From Thermocoleostomius sinensis A174 (GTDB taxonomy: Bacteria > Cyanobacteriota > Cyanobacteriia > Elainellales > Elainellaceae), in NCBI RefSeq assembly GCF_026802175.1, contig NZ_CP113797.1, positions 1,279,026-1,343,025 of the forward strand: a stretch of 64,000 nucleotides of DNA, read 5' to 3'. Shown in pieces: positions 8,912-17,641 of this stretch; the first letter of the stretch is position 1; each line of letters starts with the position of its first letter. The position numbers and the translations under genes are program-made. The notes below the pieces were generated by a model. The model searched no databases and had not been told where the DNA came from. It saw only the letters and a program-made list of their open reading frames with translations.

Positions 8912-9028
8912 TCAATTGGTCACTGCAATTGTTCAATCGGCTACTGCATTTGCTCGATCGCTAGCTGCATTTGTTTGATCAGCAACTCCATTTGCTCAAT
9001 TGGTTATTGCATTTGTTAAATTTGTCAC
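8903..9028. repeat. 21-bp tandem array, six degenerate units
   Basis: Units start at 8903, 8924, 8945, 8966, 8987 and 9008, each close to TGCATTTGCTCAATTGGTCAC; weaker units may continue to about 9060. One frame through the array reads as a Cys-rich heptapeptide repeat CICSIGH, CNCSIGY, CICSIAS, CICLISN, SICSIGY; another reads as a hydrophobic Ala-rich helix. A GTG at 8810 could open the Cys-rich frame (69 residues), with GCAAGGAG upstream, but the spacing is long and I do not call it a gene. Confidence 0.75.
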
Positions 9029-9287
9029 TCTATTTATAGCATTGCTTGCTGCATTTTCACCTTTGCCGATCGCCTTTGCTGGATCAGCGCAAGGCGTTTC
9101 TGCATTGGCGATCGCCATCTTAGAATTGCTGCCCTAAATTGCAGAAAACTTCTATTATTTACGCAAATACACAGAAAAAATTCAGCTTTTCAGTTAAAAA
9201 TATTGCTTAAACTCACAGAAATACGCATCCCAAATCAATTGGCTTTTGGCTATTTTAAGAGCAACGATTTACAGGAGAATCATTTCT

Positions 9288-9665
9288 ATGGTACTTAAAA
9301 CACGTGGCTCTGCGGCTCTTGACAAAGCACAACGGCGTCTGGCTTTGCTCAAATCTATTGAGGAAAATCTGGATCTGGGATATGGATTGACCGTTACCGC
9401 CTATGGCCAATTGATTGATCAAACCCGCGCCATGCTGGAAGCTCACAACACGTTGCTGTCTGAAATTGAAGAATCTCGCAAGACCATGAACCAGATGGAC
9501 AGGGCGCTTTCTGAACTATCTGGGCGAATGCTGAGCGGTGTCGCGACTAGGTATGGCCGAAACAGTATGCAGTATCTCAAGGCAGGCGGCTCCAACCGCA
9601 CGCGCAAGAGCCAACCGTCCCAATCTGCTGCACCTGAAACACCCCCACCAACCCAAGCGGCTTAG
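9288..9665 (+). CDS. Small coiled-coil protein, function unknown
   Basis: The ATG at 9288 is preceded by ACAGGAGAA at good distance, so I prefer it to the upstream in-frame ATG at 9246. The 125-residue product starts MVLKTRGSAALDKAQRR, forms one long charged helix to about residue 90 (LDLGYGLTVTAYGQLIDQT, AHNTLLSEIEESR, MDRALSELSGRML), then ends in a basic and Pro/Ala/Ser-rich tail. No signal peptide. It resembles small cyanobacterial coiled-coil proteins of unknown role. Confidence 0.7.
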   Translation: MVLKTRGSAALDKAQRRLALLKSIEENLDLGYGLTVTAYGQLIDQTRAMLEAHNTLLSEIEESRKTMNQMDRALSELSGRMLSGVATRYGRNSMQYLKAGGSNRTRKSQPSQSAAPETPPPTQAA

Positions 9666-9799
9666 ACAAGCATCACCACAGGTGTCATCAATTAGTTCTT
9701 AGGCTTGGGAAGAAACTGTTCTGAAGGTTGATATACCAAAACAGGCAGAATTAGTCGATCGCGCTTCTCAAGCTAAGCAGGATTCTACGCATTCTACGT

Positions 9800-9853
9800 A
9801 AAATTTAACCTTTTTTTGCTACCCGATCGAATTATCTGCCATGATTTGGCTAA
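9800..9853. repeat. Direct repeat, copy 1, left of the VapC-type pair
   Basis: The 24-base run from AAAATTTAACC to GCTACC is identical at 10615-10638; both copies then continue, after a few-base length difference, with ATCTGCCATGATTTGGCTAA. A shorter shared AAGCTAAGCA precedes both. Confidence 0.8.
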
Positions 9854-9915
9854 ATCGCCATCTTTGGAGCGAATGTTAAACTTGGGAAAAACGGCTTTGT
9901 AAGATTAACCAACCC

Positions 9916-10155
9916 ATGAAACTTGATATTCAGCTTGACGACGAATACATCCAAAAACTTTCATGCATCCAGCAACAAACCCAACAGGATGTAACAGAGG
10001 TAATCAAGGCATCGATCGATTTGCGCTATCAGCAGCTTCAACAAACAGATGATTCACCGACAAAGCTCCAACAGAGTCAGTTTATTGGTAGCTTTGAAGC
10101 TGAACCTGATCTTGCGGCCAATGCTGAGGCAATTTTGCGCTCAATGTTGCAATAG
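9916..10155 (+). CDS. Antitoxin of a VapBC-type pair (putative)
   Basis: The 79-residue product begins MKLDIQLDDEYIQKL, a beta strand followed by helices, as in ribbon-helix-helix antitoxins; the middle has VTEVIKASIDLRYQQLQ and the acidic tail ends EAILRSMLQ. It stops five bases before a PIN-domain toxin gene, which is the main reason for calling it an antitoxin. It would bind the toxin through its C-terminal half and the promoter through the N-terminal half, by analogy with known pairs. Confidence 0.75.
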   Translation: MKLDIQLDDEYIQKLSCIQQQTQQDVTEVIKASIDLRYQQLQQTDDSPTKLQQSQFIGSFEAEPDLAANAEAILRSMLQ

Positions 10156-10160
10156 AAAAA

Positions 10161-10574
10161 ATGATTATTGCAGACACTGGATTTTTTATTGCAATTGGCA
10201 ATCGCCGCGATCAAGATCATCTACGTGCTGTACAGATTCTTGCTTCGCTAGATGAACCATTAATTACTACTTATCCTGTGATTACTGAAACATGCTATCT
10301 GCCCTCTGCAAGAGCGGGACATGTCGTTCAATGCAACTTTTTGAAAGAATTTGTCGCTGGTGCATTTGAAGTGTTCAGCTTGCAGCGTGAGCATGTTGAA
10401 CGCATGATTGAGTTGATGGAATGCTATGCGGATTTGCCAATGGATCTAGCTGATGCATCTCTCGTTGTATTAGCAGAAAACTTAAAGCATGGACGGATTC
10501 TAACTACCGATCGTCGAGACTTCAGCATTTATCGGTGGAATAAAACCAATTCCTTTGAGAACTCGTTAAACTAG
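10161..10574 (+). CDS. PIN-domain toxin, VapC type
   Basis: The 137-residue product has the acidic residues expected of PIN ribonucleases: D5 in MIIADTGF, E43 in VITETCYL, D95/D98 in DLPMDLADASL and D117 in ILTTDRRDF. PIN toxins are Mg-dependent RNases that cleave tRNA or rRNA. The antitoxin gene is directly upstream (5-bp gap). The pair sits between two copies of an imperfect 54-58 bp repeat, suggesting a mobile or duplicated cassette. Confidence 0.88.
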   Translation: MIIADTGFFIAIGNRRDQDHLRAVQILASLDEPLITTYPVITETCYLPSARAGHVVQCNFLKEFVAGAFEVFSLQREHVERMIELMECYADLPMDLADASLVVLAENLKHGRILTTDRRDFSIYRWNKTNSFENSLN

Positions 10575-10614
10575 CTCCTTATCACGTTGCCTAAGCTAAG
10601 CAAAACTCTACACA

Positions 10615-10672
10615 AAAATTTAACCTTTTTTTGCTACCTAATTGATCGATCCATCTGCCATGATTTGGCTAA
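10615..10672. repeat. Direct repeat, copy 2, right of the VapC-type pair
   Basis: Second copy of the repeat at 9800-9853. It ends 26 bp before the preferred start of the large adhesin gene, so it lies in that gene's promoter or leader. Confidence 0.8.
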
Positions 10673-10697
10673 GCTGCTACTCAAGTTGAGCAAACTC

Positions 10698-13600
10698 ATG
10701 AGAATCAGGATCGATCGTCTGGTTCGGTTGGGAATCACCAGTGCTTTCACTGTCACAGGTCTATTGCTGGGGTTAAGATATTGTGACAGCGCCAATGCTC
10801 AAAGCCGGATTGAACCAGATGAGACGTTGGGAAGTGAACGATCGCAAGTTCGAGGGTTGAATAGCACCATTGACTTGATTGAAGGCGGTGCAACGCCAGG
10901 CCGCAACCTCTTTCACAGCTTCCAAGAATTTAATATTGATGCTGGACGAGAAGCTTATTTCATTCATCAGTTAGGTATCGACAATATCTTTTCACGGGTT
11001 ACAGGCGAAACGCGATCGGAAATTGATGGAGTATTGGGAACTCGTGCATTTGAAAATGGTGCGTTTGTTGGTTCTACTGCCAATCTTTTTTTCATTAATC
11101 CGAATGGTATTCTATTCGGCCCTAATTCGAGTTTAGATGTCGGTGGTTCATTCGCTGCAACAACCGCCGATGGTATTCAGTTTGGTGAAAACGGTTTTTT
11201 TAGTGCCACAAATCCAGAAGCCCCTTCGCAGTTATTGACGATCGATCCTTCTGCGTTTTTCTTTAATCAGCTTCCCGTCGGCAGTATCACGGTACAGTCT
11301 ACGACTCCGGTCATTTCTGGCATCAACGGTTTATTTGTTCCACTAGGAGAGAATCTGACGCTGCTAGGAGGTGATGTCAATATTGAGGGAGGTGGACTGA
11401 ATGCCCTCGGAGGACGAATTGACATTGGTGCGGTTAGTGGCGCTGGAACTATTGGATTCAATAGCAATGGCAGTTTCAATGTTCCAACAAGCATTCAGCG
11501 CGGAGATGTTGTTTTTACTGATGCAGCTAGGGCAGACGTGGGAACATTGGAAAGCGGCGGTGATATTGCTGTTACTGCCCGATCGATTACAGTGGCTGAT
11601 GAAAGTGTATTGTTTGCCGGGATATTCCGAGGGCAAGGATTTCAAGGAAGTCAAGTAGGTGATATTCGGCTGGATGCAACAGAGCGAATTCTAATCGCTC
11701 AAAGTAATGTCTTCAATGCAGTTCTGACAGACGCAACTGGCAATGCAGGAAATATTGAGATTGCTACTCCTATTCTGGAAGCCCTGGATGGGGCATTGCT
11801 GGCTACTATTACCCTTGGACAAGGCAATGCTGGCGACATTACCATTAACGCTGGTTCAGTATTTTTGACCAATGGTGCTCAACTGGTTGCTAATACCCTT
11901 GGACAGGGCAATGCAGGTAACGTAATGATCAATGCCACCGATCGGGTCACGTTTAGGGAAAGGAGTACCGATGGACGATTTCCGAGTGCTGCCTTCAGCA
12001 GGGTTAGTGAAACCGGCAATGGTGAGGGTGGCAACATTGAGATTACCACGCCTATCCTAGAAGTGCTTGATGGAGCAGGACTAGTCGCTAGTACCTTGGG
12101 TCGAGGCAGGGCTGGCAACGTGATCATCAATGCAACCGATCGCGTGTTGCTGGATGGCACCAGCAGTGTTGGTCGGGTTTCCAGTGCAATCTTCAGCACG
12201 GTAGGAGAGGGAGCAGTCGGACAGGGGGGCAATATTCAAGTCACTGCTGGCATCCTTGAAGTTCTCAATCGTAGTCAATTAACGACTAGTACGTTTGGCA
12301 ATGGCAATGCAGGAGATATAAGCATTACGGCTCGTGAGAGAATCACGCTTGCGAATGGAGGCACGCTAAACGCAGAAACATTTACGCAAAGTTCCGCTGG
12401 CGACATCTTTGTTAACACTGATATCCTCACTGCTAGGGCTGGTTCTTACCTAACCTCCAGTACTTATAGAGGTGGCAGTGGCAATGCCGGAAATGTGATC
12501 ATCAACGCCCATACGGTGAACTTTGACGGCACAAATCAAAATGATTTTATATTACGTGAATTCAATACGGGTTACACAGGTGCCTACAGTACCTCTGAAG
12601 GTGGAACTGGAAGTGCGGGAACAGTTGAAATCAATACCGAACGACTTCTCGTTCAAAACGCTGCCGAAGTAGCCACTCGTATGTTTGGAGGGGGAAATGC
12701 AGGGAATATCTTAATCAGAGCAAGCGATTGGGTTCGCTTTGATGGTGGTTTTGCTGTTAGCACAGTCGGGAGGGAGGGGGTTGGACGGGGTGGTGACATT
12801 CAAATCTTTACTGGCTCTTTATTTCTCACCAATAATGGTGAACTAAATGCCAGTACTCGCGGACGAGGTGATGCTGGCAACGTGGTGATCTCAGCAAGCG
12901 ATCGGATCGTGTTTGATGGAGGGGATGTCTTGAGCCTGGTTGGTGAGACTGGCAACGGAGCAGGCGGCAACATTGAAGTTACCACTCCCATTCTAGAAGT
13001 GCTTGATGGGGCACAACTGATCGCTAGTACCTTTGGACAAGGTAGGGCTGGCAATATCATTATCAATGTATCCGATCGCGTGTTGCTGGATGGAGTTAGC
13101 TCCAATGGGTTCTCTAGCGCACTTTTTACCAGTACCACCACAACAGCAACGGGTAGAGGAGGGCGTATCACGATTACCACACCTGATTTGCGCCTTACTA
13201 ATAGGGCGGTCATCAATGCCAGAACTGAGAATTCCCAACGTGGCGGCAGTATCATCATCCAAGCCGATCGGTTTGAAGCCTTCAACGGTGGACAAGTGAT
13301 CACCTCTACCCTGGGACAAGGGCAAGCCGGAAACATTACCATCAATGCCGATCAGGTGCGCTTATTAGGCAGCGATTCCACCTTTGCTCAACGAATTGCA
13401 GACCCTACTTTGAGGTTGCGTGTTGCCAATGAAGGCAACGGAGAAAGCGGCTTGTTTGCCAACACTCGTGCTGGTTCCACAGGCGACGGTGGCAGGATTA
13501 CCGTCAATAGCACGAACTTAACCCTAACCGATCGCGCTCGTATCTCAGCCCGCAGCGAAGGCACAGGTATCGCTGGAGATATTGAAATTAATGCGTCTGG

Positions 13601-14114
13601 ATTATTAGAAGCAAGAAATGGTGATATTGAAACGATCGCCACCAACTCATCGGGTGGAGATATTAATGTAGAAGCCGATCGCATTCAGTTGTACGGAGAC
13701 AGTGACATTCGCACAAACAGCAGCGTAGATGGCGGCAATATTACTCTCAGTGCCAGTTCAATTCTCGCCTTTGATGACAGTGACATTATTGCAGCAGCAG
13801 GCAATCAAGGTGGTGACATCACGCTCAATACAGCCGCGTACTTTGGTGAAAATTATCAAGCGGATACAGTAGATCAAGATCCAGAGAGTTTGGAAGGGAA
13901 CGATCGCGCTGACATTAACGCATCGGGAGCGCAACCGGGAAATATTACCACACCGGATACGAGTTTGGTGCAAAACAGTTTAACGGAATTGCCCGATACG
14001 GCGATTGATACTGATACCTTAGTGGCGAATAGCTGTGTCGTGCGTAGTGAGAATGGTAGTAACACATTCACGATTACTGGAACCGGAGGATTGCCTCTGC
14101 GACCAGGCGATTGA
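10698..14114 (+). CDS. Two-partner-secretion-type adhesin (haemagglutination-activity domain)
   Basis: The ATG at 10698 gives a normal signal peptide (basic start, GITSAFTVTGLLLGL, ANAQS); an upstream TTG at 10587 would add 37 residues without reason. After the signal comes the filamentous-haemagglutinin TPS domain: GRNLFHSFQEFNI, then VTGETRSEIDGVLGT and NPNGILFGPNSSLDVGGSF. The rest is a long beta-helix built from repeats of the form GNAGNIxINAxDRV and TPILEVLDGAxL. Such proteins are exported by a TpsB outer-membrane pore; none is in this window. The frame ends at a TGA after LPLRPGD, but the same frame continues for 52 codons with the usual C-terminal sequence of this family. Confidence 0.9.
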   Translation: MRIRIDRLVRLGITSAFTVTGLLLGLRYCDSANAQSRIEPDETLGSERSQVRGLNSTIDLIEGGATPGRNLFHSFQEFNIDAGREAYFIHQLGIDNIFSRVTGETRSEIDGVLGTRAFENGAFVGSTANLFFINPNGILFGPNSSLDVGGSFAATTADGIQFGENGFFSATNPEAPSQLLTIDPSAFFFNQLPVGSITVQSTTPVISGINGLFVPLGENLTLLGGDVNIEGGGLNALGGRIDIGAVSGAGTIGFNSNGSFNVPTSIQRGDVVFTDAARADVGTLESGGDIAVTARSITVADESVLFAGIFRGQGFQGSQVGDIRLDATERILIAQSNVFNAVLTDATGNAGNIEIATPILEALDGALLATITLGQGNAGDITINAGSVFLTNGAQLVANTLGQGNAGNVMINATDRVTFRERSTDGRFPSAAFSRVSETGNGEGGNIEITTPILEVLDGAGLVASTLGRGRAGNVIINATDRVLLDGTSSVGRVSSAIFSTVGEGAVGQGGNIQVTAGILEVLNRSQLTTSTFGNGNAGDISITARERITLANGGTLNAETFTQSSAGDIFVNTDILTARAGSYLTSSTYRGGSGNAGNVIINAHTVNFDGTNQNDFILREFNTGYTGAYSTSEGGTGSAGTVEINTERLLVQNAAEVATRMFGGGNAGNILIRASDWVRFDGGFAVSTVGREGVGRGGDIQIFTGSLFLTNNGELNASTRGRGDAGNVVISASDRIVFDGGDVLSLVGETGNGAGGNIEVTTPILEVLDGAQLIASTFGQGRAGNIIINVSDRVLLDGVSSNGFSSALFTSTTTTATGRGGRITITTPDLRLTNRAVINARTENSQRGGSIIIQADRFEAFNGGQVITSTLGQGQAGNITINADQVRLLGSDSTFAQRIADPTLRLRVANEGNGESGLFANTRAGSTGDGGRITVNSTNLTLTDRARISARSEGTGIAGDIEINASGLLEARNGDIETIATNSSGGDINVEADRIQLYGDSDIRTNSSVDGGNITLSASSILAFDDSDIIAAAGNQGGDITLNTAAYFGENYQADTVDQDPESLEGNDRADINASGAQPGNITTPDTSLVQNSLTELPDTAIDTDTLVANSCVVRSENGSNTFTITGTGGLPLRPGD

Positions 14115-14273
14115 CCATTGTTGCCCTATGAGACTAATCCAGTGCGATCGGTTTCGGGTGCAAGCAGTGTTGACGACGATCGATCGTGGCAACCGGGAGA
14201 CCCCATTGTAGAGCCGCAGGGAGCTTACCAACTAGAGGATGGTCGTTGGGTGTTAAGTCGCGAGTGCTCTTGA
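14115..14273 (+). other. In-frame C-terminal extension of the adhesin beyond a TGA
   Basis: After the TGA at 14112-14114 the same frame runs open for 52 codons to a TGA at 14271. It encodes SWQPGDPIVEPQGAYQLEDG and RWVLSREC, which from memory is the usual ending of cyanobacterial haemagglutinin-type proteins. The annotated gene is therefore probably truncated by a nonsense change, a sequencing error, or is read through. Confidence 0.75.
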
Positions 14274-14292
14274 GCAGAATGCCAACTTCTGC

Positions 14293-15903
14293 CTAGCCTG
14301 ATGCCTGTACCTTCGTCTCGATCTCAGATTGAATAGCAACTTCAGTTTGCGTAGATTGAGGCAGAAAACGACGAATACCCTGTTTCACCAATCGCTGCAC
14401 AAACAGCGATCGTTGATTGTCTTGCAATACGGCTTTGATTTTTTGCACCAAGCGATCGAGTTGAAAAGGCGTTTCAGATTGGACCTGAAGTTGCAGGCTT
14501 TGTTCCTCGAAATATTCCACCAAGCTTAGCCCAGCAATATGTGTTAAATAGGCAGCACTTAACCCTTGCAGCGTTCCTCCAGCAACATAGGTCAGGGCAT
14601 GGCTTTTCAACAGTGGGCCGATCGCTTGGGTTGCCATCTCAACAAGACCCAGCTTCACCATTTGTTCAGCCAACTGAACCATCACCGTTTTAGCTTGATC
14701 GATCGAAAATTTTTGTTGGTAAATCGCTCCCAGATCTACCACCAGTTGGGCTGTCACCGAAGCAGTAGCAATAAGATCCAGACTGGGGACAGGGTTTGCA
14801 AAGGCCGCGGCCGCAGCAATCCATTGATATTGCTCAATGATCGGAATCGCACGAGTACGACGAAACTGATTGAGTTCGTTTTGCACCACAATATTTAACA
14901 CCTTGGCCTGCCGCAAAACCGTATTGAGAATCAACTGTGATCCGTCTTGAGCAACGATATCTTTCAAACGGGCTTTCAGTAGCCCAATGTCAGGCTCAGG
15001 GTGCTCTAAGGTTTCTTGCACAGAACCATCAAACTGCTGTCGGCGCACAATGACCGGGGCGGGTTGGGCCGCGATCGCCACAATATCCTCAGCCGCAATT
15101 AACCCCTGCATCCGTTCACGCAACCGCTGCAAAATCAGCGGTCGTTCATCTGGCAAATATTGATCTTGTTTATTGAACAACAACAACACTCGTTGATGGC
15201 GCTGAACTAACGGCTCGATCGCCCGGAATTCTGAATCTCGCAAGTCGCCCGTCGTAACAAACAGAACGAGGTCGGCTGTATCGATGTCTTGGGTTGCTTG
15301 ATGTTGGGGTTCTTGATGTGGCTCAGGGGTTAGATCCGGAGAGGTTGGCTCAGTAGAACCCGCGGCTGGTTGCTCTGGTTCAACCGTTGGCTCAGCCATA
15401 GCGCTCTCTGTCGTGCCAGACATAAGGCTTGCATCGATCGCAGCAGGCACAGGCAAATTTTGAGTTTTCAACAATTCTACCAGCGTTGTTTTTCCCACTG
15501 CCTTGCCGCCTGTCACCGCTAAGCGCAACTCTTGGCGATCGAGTTCTTGCCGCAGTGCTGCTAATTGTTGCCGCAGTTGAACCACCAATTCCTGCATGGT
15601 TTGAGCGGTTGCCGCATTGAGATTGGCCGCTTGGCTTTCTGCTTCTAGTTGTTGAATCCGGGTTTCCACATCCCCCAGCGCCCGATTTACCGCTGTGCGA
15701 TCGAGCACAACCGGCGCTTGAAATGTCAGCCCTAACTGCCCTCGCTGTTTCAGCAACCAGAGTCCAGACCCCAGTGCTGCAATTCCCCAAACAGCAGAGT
15801 CAGCCAAGTGAGTCAAACTCGGATCAATGGCGCTGAAGACCCAAGCACCAACGGTTAGACCAAGCCCACCAACTAAAATTGGACGCCGCAATAGAGAAGC
15901 CAT
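14293..15903 (-). CDS. Membrane-associated P-loop GTPase with DUF697-like C-terminal part
   Basis: I place the start at the ATG for MASLLRRP; the 40-residue upstream extension is not protein-like. Two hydrophobic segments follow (residues 8-24 and about 37-53), then a coiled coil with RIQQLEAESQ and LRQQLAALRQELDRQEL. The P-loop is GGKAVGKTT and the G4 motif is FNKQD, so it is a GTPase of the Era/YcjX-like type. Between them is a Pro/Glu/Thr-rich insert where switch regions are expected. The C-terminal part has Ala-rich helices (WIAAAAAFANPVPSLDLIA, LTYVAGGTLQGLSAAYLTHI) as in DUF697 proteins. The gene is convergent with the adhesin gene. Confidence 0.8.
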   Translation of the reverse strand: MASLLRRPILVGGLGLTVGAWVFSAIDPSLTHLADSAVWGIAALGSGLWLLKQRGQLGLTFQAPVVLDRTAVNRALGDVETRIQQLEAESQAANLNAATAQTMQELVVQLRQQLAALRQELDRQELRLAVTGGKAVGKTTLVELLKTQNLPVPAAIDASLMSGTTESAMAEPTVEPEQPAAGSTEPTSPDLTPEPHQEPQHQATQDIDTADLVLFVTTGDLRDSEFRAIEPLVQRHQRVLLLFNKQDQYLPDERPLILQRLRERMQGLIAAEDIVAIAAQPAPVIVRRQQFDGSVQETLEHPEPDIGLLKARLKDIVAQDGSQLILNTVLRQAKVLNIVVQNELNQFRRTRAIPIIEQYQWIAAAAAFANPVPSLDLIATASVTAQLVVDLGAIYQQKFSIDQAKTVMVQLAEQMVKLGLVEMATQAIGPLLKSHALTYVAGGTLQGLSAAYLTHIAGLSLVEYFEEQSLQLQVQSETPFQLDRLVQKIKAVLQDNQRSLFVQRLVKQGIRRFLPQSTQTEVAIQSEIETKVQASG

Positions 15904-16199
15904 AGGACAAAGCAGTGAAGCGCAAGCAGGTAAACATGGGTAGGCAGTGTCTATCCTGGGTGTGACTAAAGTGTCAGCGGGATACATCTTTCCTAACCCA
16001 TTTAACGGTAACATAGCCAGCAACTCACTTAGTCAAGACCGGGAGTAAGGAAAACCCGATCGACAGACTCGTAATTAGAACGGTCATTTCTACTGCGTCT
16101 TACTTAGATAGCTTGGAAAGAAACGCTTCAACGAAGGCAGAGTGTGTCGCTGATCCATCAATGTTTCTATTGCCAGTTCAATAATCAGGGAACTTAACC

Positions 16200-17057
16200 A
16201 TGACAACATTTCGCTTTAGCCTCATTACTCCCAGCTACAAACCAGACTTTGAGCGCTGTCAGTTGCTGTGTCGTAGTATCGAAAAGTTCGCTCAGACTGC
16301 CATTAATCACTACATTGTTGTCGATCGTCAAGACTTAGCGCTGTTTCGCCAATTGCAGGGAGCGCAAACTCACATTGTCACGAAAGAAGAAATTGTACCC
16401 TGGTGGATTAAACGATTACCTAGAGTAAATGCTTGGCTAAATTTTAGAGGATTGCCAATTCGTGGCTGGATTCTTCAGCAAATTATTAAACTGGCAATGG
16501 CTGAAACCATTACTGATGAAGTTTTAGTGTTTATTGATTCAGATGTTTTCTTTATTCGACCGTTTAATCTCGAAGATATCTTTATTCAAGACGATAAGGT
16601 TCGATTATTTCGAATCGCTCAAAGAAGTCCGTTTCCAGAGTATGAGAAAACCGCCATTGAACTCCTCGGAATACCTGCCATTCCCTCCAATAAATATATT
16701 GGGCAAATCGTCTCTTGGAAGCGCGATAATGTTCTAAAACTGCATCGGCACATTGAAGCGGTGTCAGGAAAACATTGGATAGCAGCCGTTGCCAGCCACT
16801 GGCATCTATCAGAGTATGTGCTTTATGGCGCATTTGTAGACTATATTTTGCAGGAGCAAGCAGGACATTATTATGACGAAGGGGCATACTGTCTTGGATA
16901 TTGGAAAGATGTCCCCTTGTCTAAGCCACAGCTAGAAGAATTTTGTCAGCGCATTCAGCCAGAACATATCGCAGTCATGGTCTCGGCAAAAGCCGGAATG
17001 ACCCCTGACGATTATGCAACTTCGATCGAAGAAGCAGCCTATGTGACAAACAGCTAG
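16200..17057 (+). CDS. DUF6492-family glycosyltransferase-like protein
   Basis: The 285-residue product starts FSLITPSYKPDFERCQLLC, the nucleotide-binding beginning of a GT-A fold, and has VLVFIDSDVFFIRPF, where DSD is the DxD-type metal-binding motif. Later parts include ISWKRDN-like and SHWHLSEYVLYGAF segments typical of the family. Such proteins are thought to transfer sugars in surface-polysaccharide synthesis, but the substrate is unknown. No signal peptide or membrane segment. An inverted repeat at 17133-17154 after the gene could end its transcript, though its T-run suits the opposite strand. Confidence 0.75.
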   Translation: MTTFRFSLITPSYKPDFERCQLLCRSIEKFAQTAINHYIVVDRQDLALFRQLQGAQTHIVTKEEIVPWWIKRLPRVNAWLNFRGLPIRGWILQQIIKLAMAETITDEVLVFIDSDVFFIRPFNLEDIFIQDDKVRLFRIAQRSPFPEYEKTAIELLGIPAIPSNKYIGQIVSWKRDNVLKLHRHIEAVSGKHWIAAVASHWHLSEYVLYGAFVDYILQEQAGHYYDEGAYCLGYWKDVPLSKPQLEEFCQRIQPEHIAVMVSAKAGMTPDDYATSIEEAAYVTNS

Positions 17058-17127
17058 AGCAACTGACAGGGAAGTAGCGCCGTTCAGAGACCAAGCCTAT
17101 TTCTAGCCAGAGAGCTACTCCCAAATC

Positions 17128-17154
17128 AAAAACCTCCTGAAATTACTCAGGAGG
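17128..17154 (-). terminator. Intrinsic terminator of the tRNA-fMet gene
   Basis: An 8-bp perfect stem (17133-17140 with 17147-17154, loop of six) is followed on the minus strand by five T residues (17128-17132). It lies 12 bases beyond the encoded CCA end of the tRNA. Confidence 0.85.
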
Positions 17155-17166
17155 CTTCTAACTAGA

Positions 17167-17243
<77 letters not shown>

Positions 17244-17256
17244 TCGAACTTTATTT

Positions 17257-17286
17257 AGTATAGCGAGGGATTTACAGCTTTGACAA
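17257..17286 (-). promoter_or_regulatory. Sigma70-type promoter of tRNA-fMet
   Basis: On the minus strand TTGTCA (-35, 17281-17286) and TATACT (-10, 17257-17262) are separated by 18 bases. The -10 ends 13 bases before the mature 5' end of the tRNA. Confidence 0.75.
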
Positions 17287-17429
17287 CCAATTCCAAAAAT
17301 TCCTGTAACTTGTCCGCATCCCAAGCCTTCTGTCGAAGCAGACGAGGAGCATTTGTTCCAGGGTTTGGGGTTGAAGTCCCTGCGCCCTCGCGTAGGAGCA
17401 GAGATTGAGGGATGTTGTGTCTTCCAAAG

Positions 17430-17573
17430 TTCCGTTGCTAGCAAGGTAAGGAGACGGGCGTTCCGTGAACTGTTCGATATCAACAACACTTTAAAAATTG
17501 ATGAAGTTCCGTGAAACCGCTGTGATTTTCCGTAAAGTCGGAACTCACGCTGATTACATTAGTAGAACTCCGT
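17430..17573 (+). promoter_or_regulatory. Cluster of TTCCGT motifs upstream of the first 47-aa peptide gene
   Basis: TTCCGT occurs at 17430, 17461, 17507 and 17528, with CTCCGT at 17568. The copies at 17461 and 17507 share TTCCGTGAA. This density is high for a hexamer and the cluster lies 70-210 bp before the peptide gene, so an operator or iteron-like binding region is possible. The upstream region of the second module has only a related TTCCTTGTGAAG near 19040. The stretch 17287-17641 holds no other gene I can support. Confidence 0.35.
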
Positions 17574-17641
17574 ATACTTCGATCGGCCGATAGGTTCATT
17601 ATGTATCGGACAGTTCGCTTAGACGCCGAGGAATAAAGGGA

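Noticed and set aside
8757-8978. 73-codon frame reading FTQAWSAKNQAIV and an Ala-rich helix
   Set aside because: The similar frame in repeat copy 1 has a stop, and the array's frame is ambiguous. It is more likely a remnant, so it is described as a repeat only.
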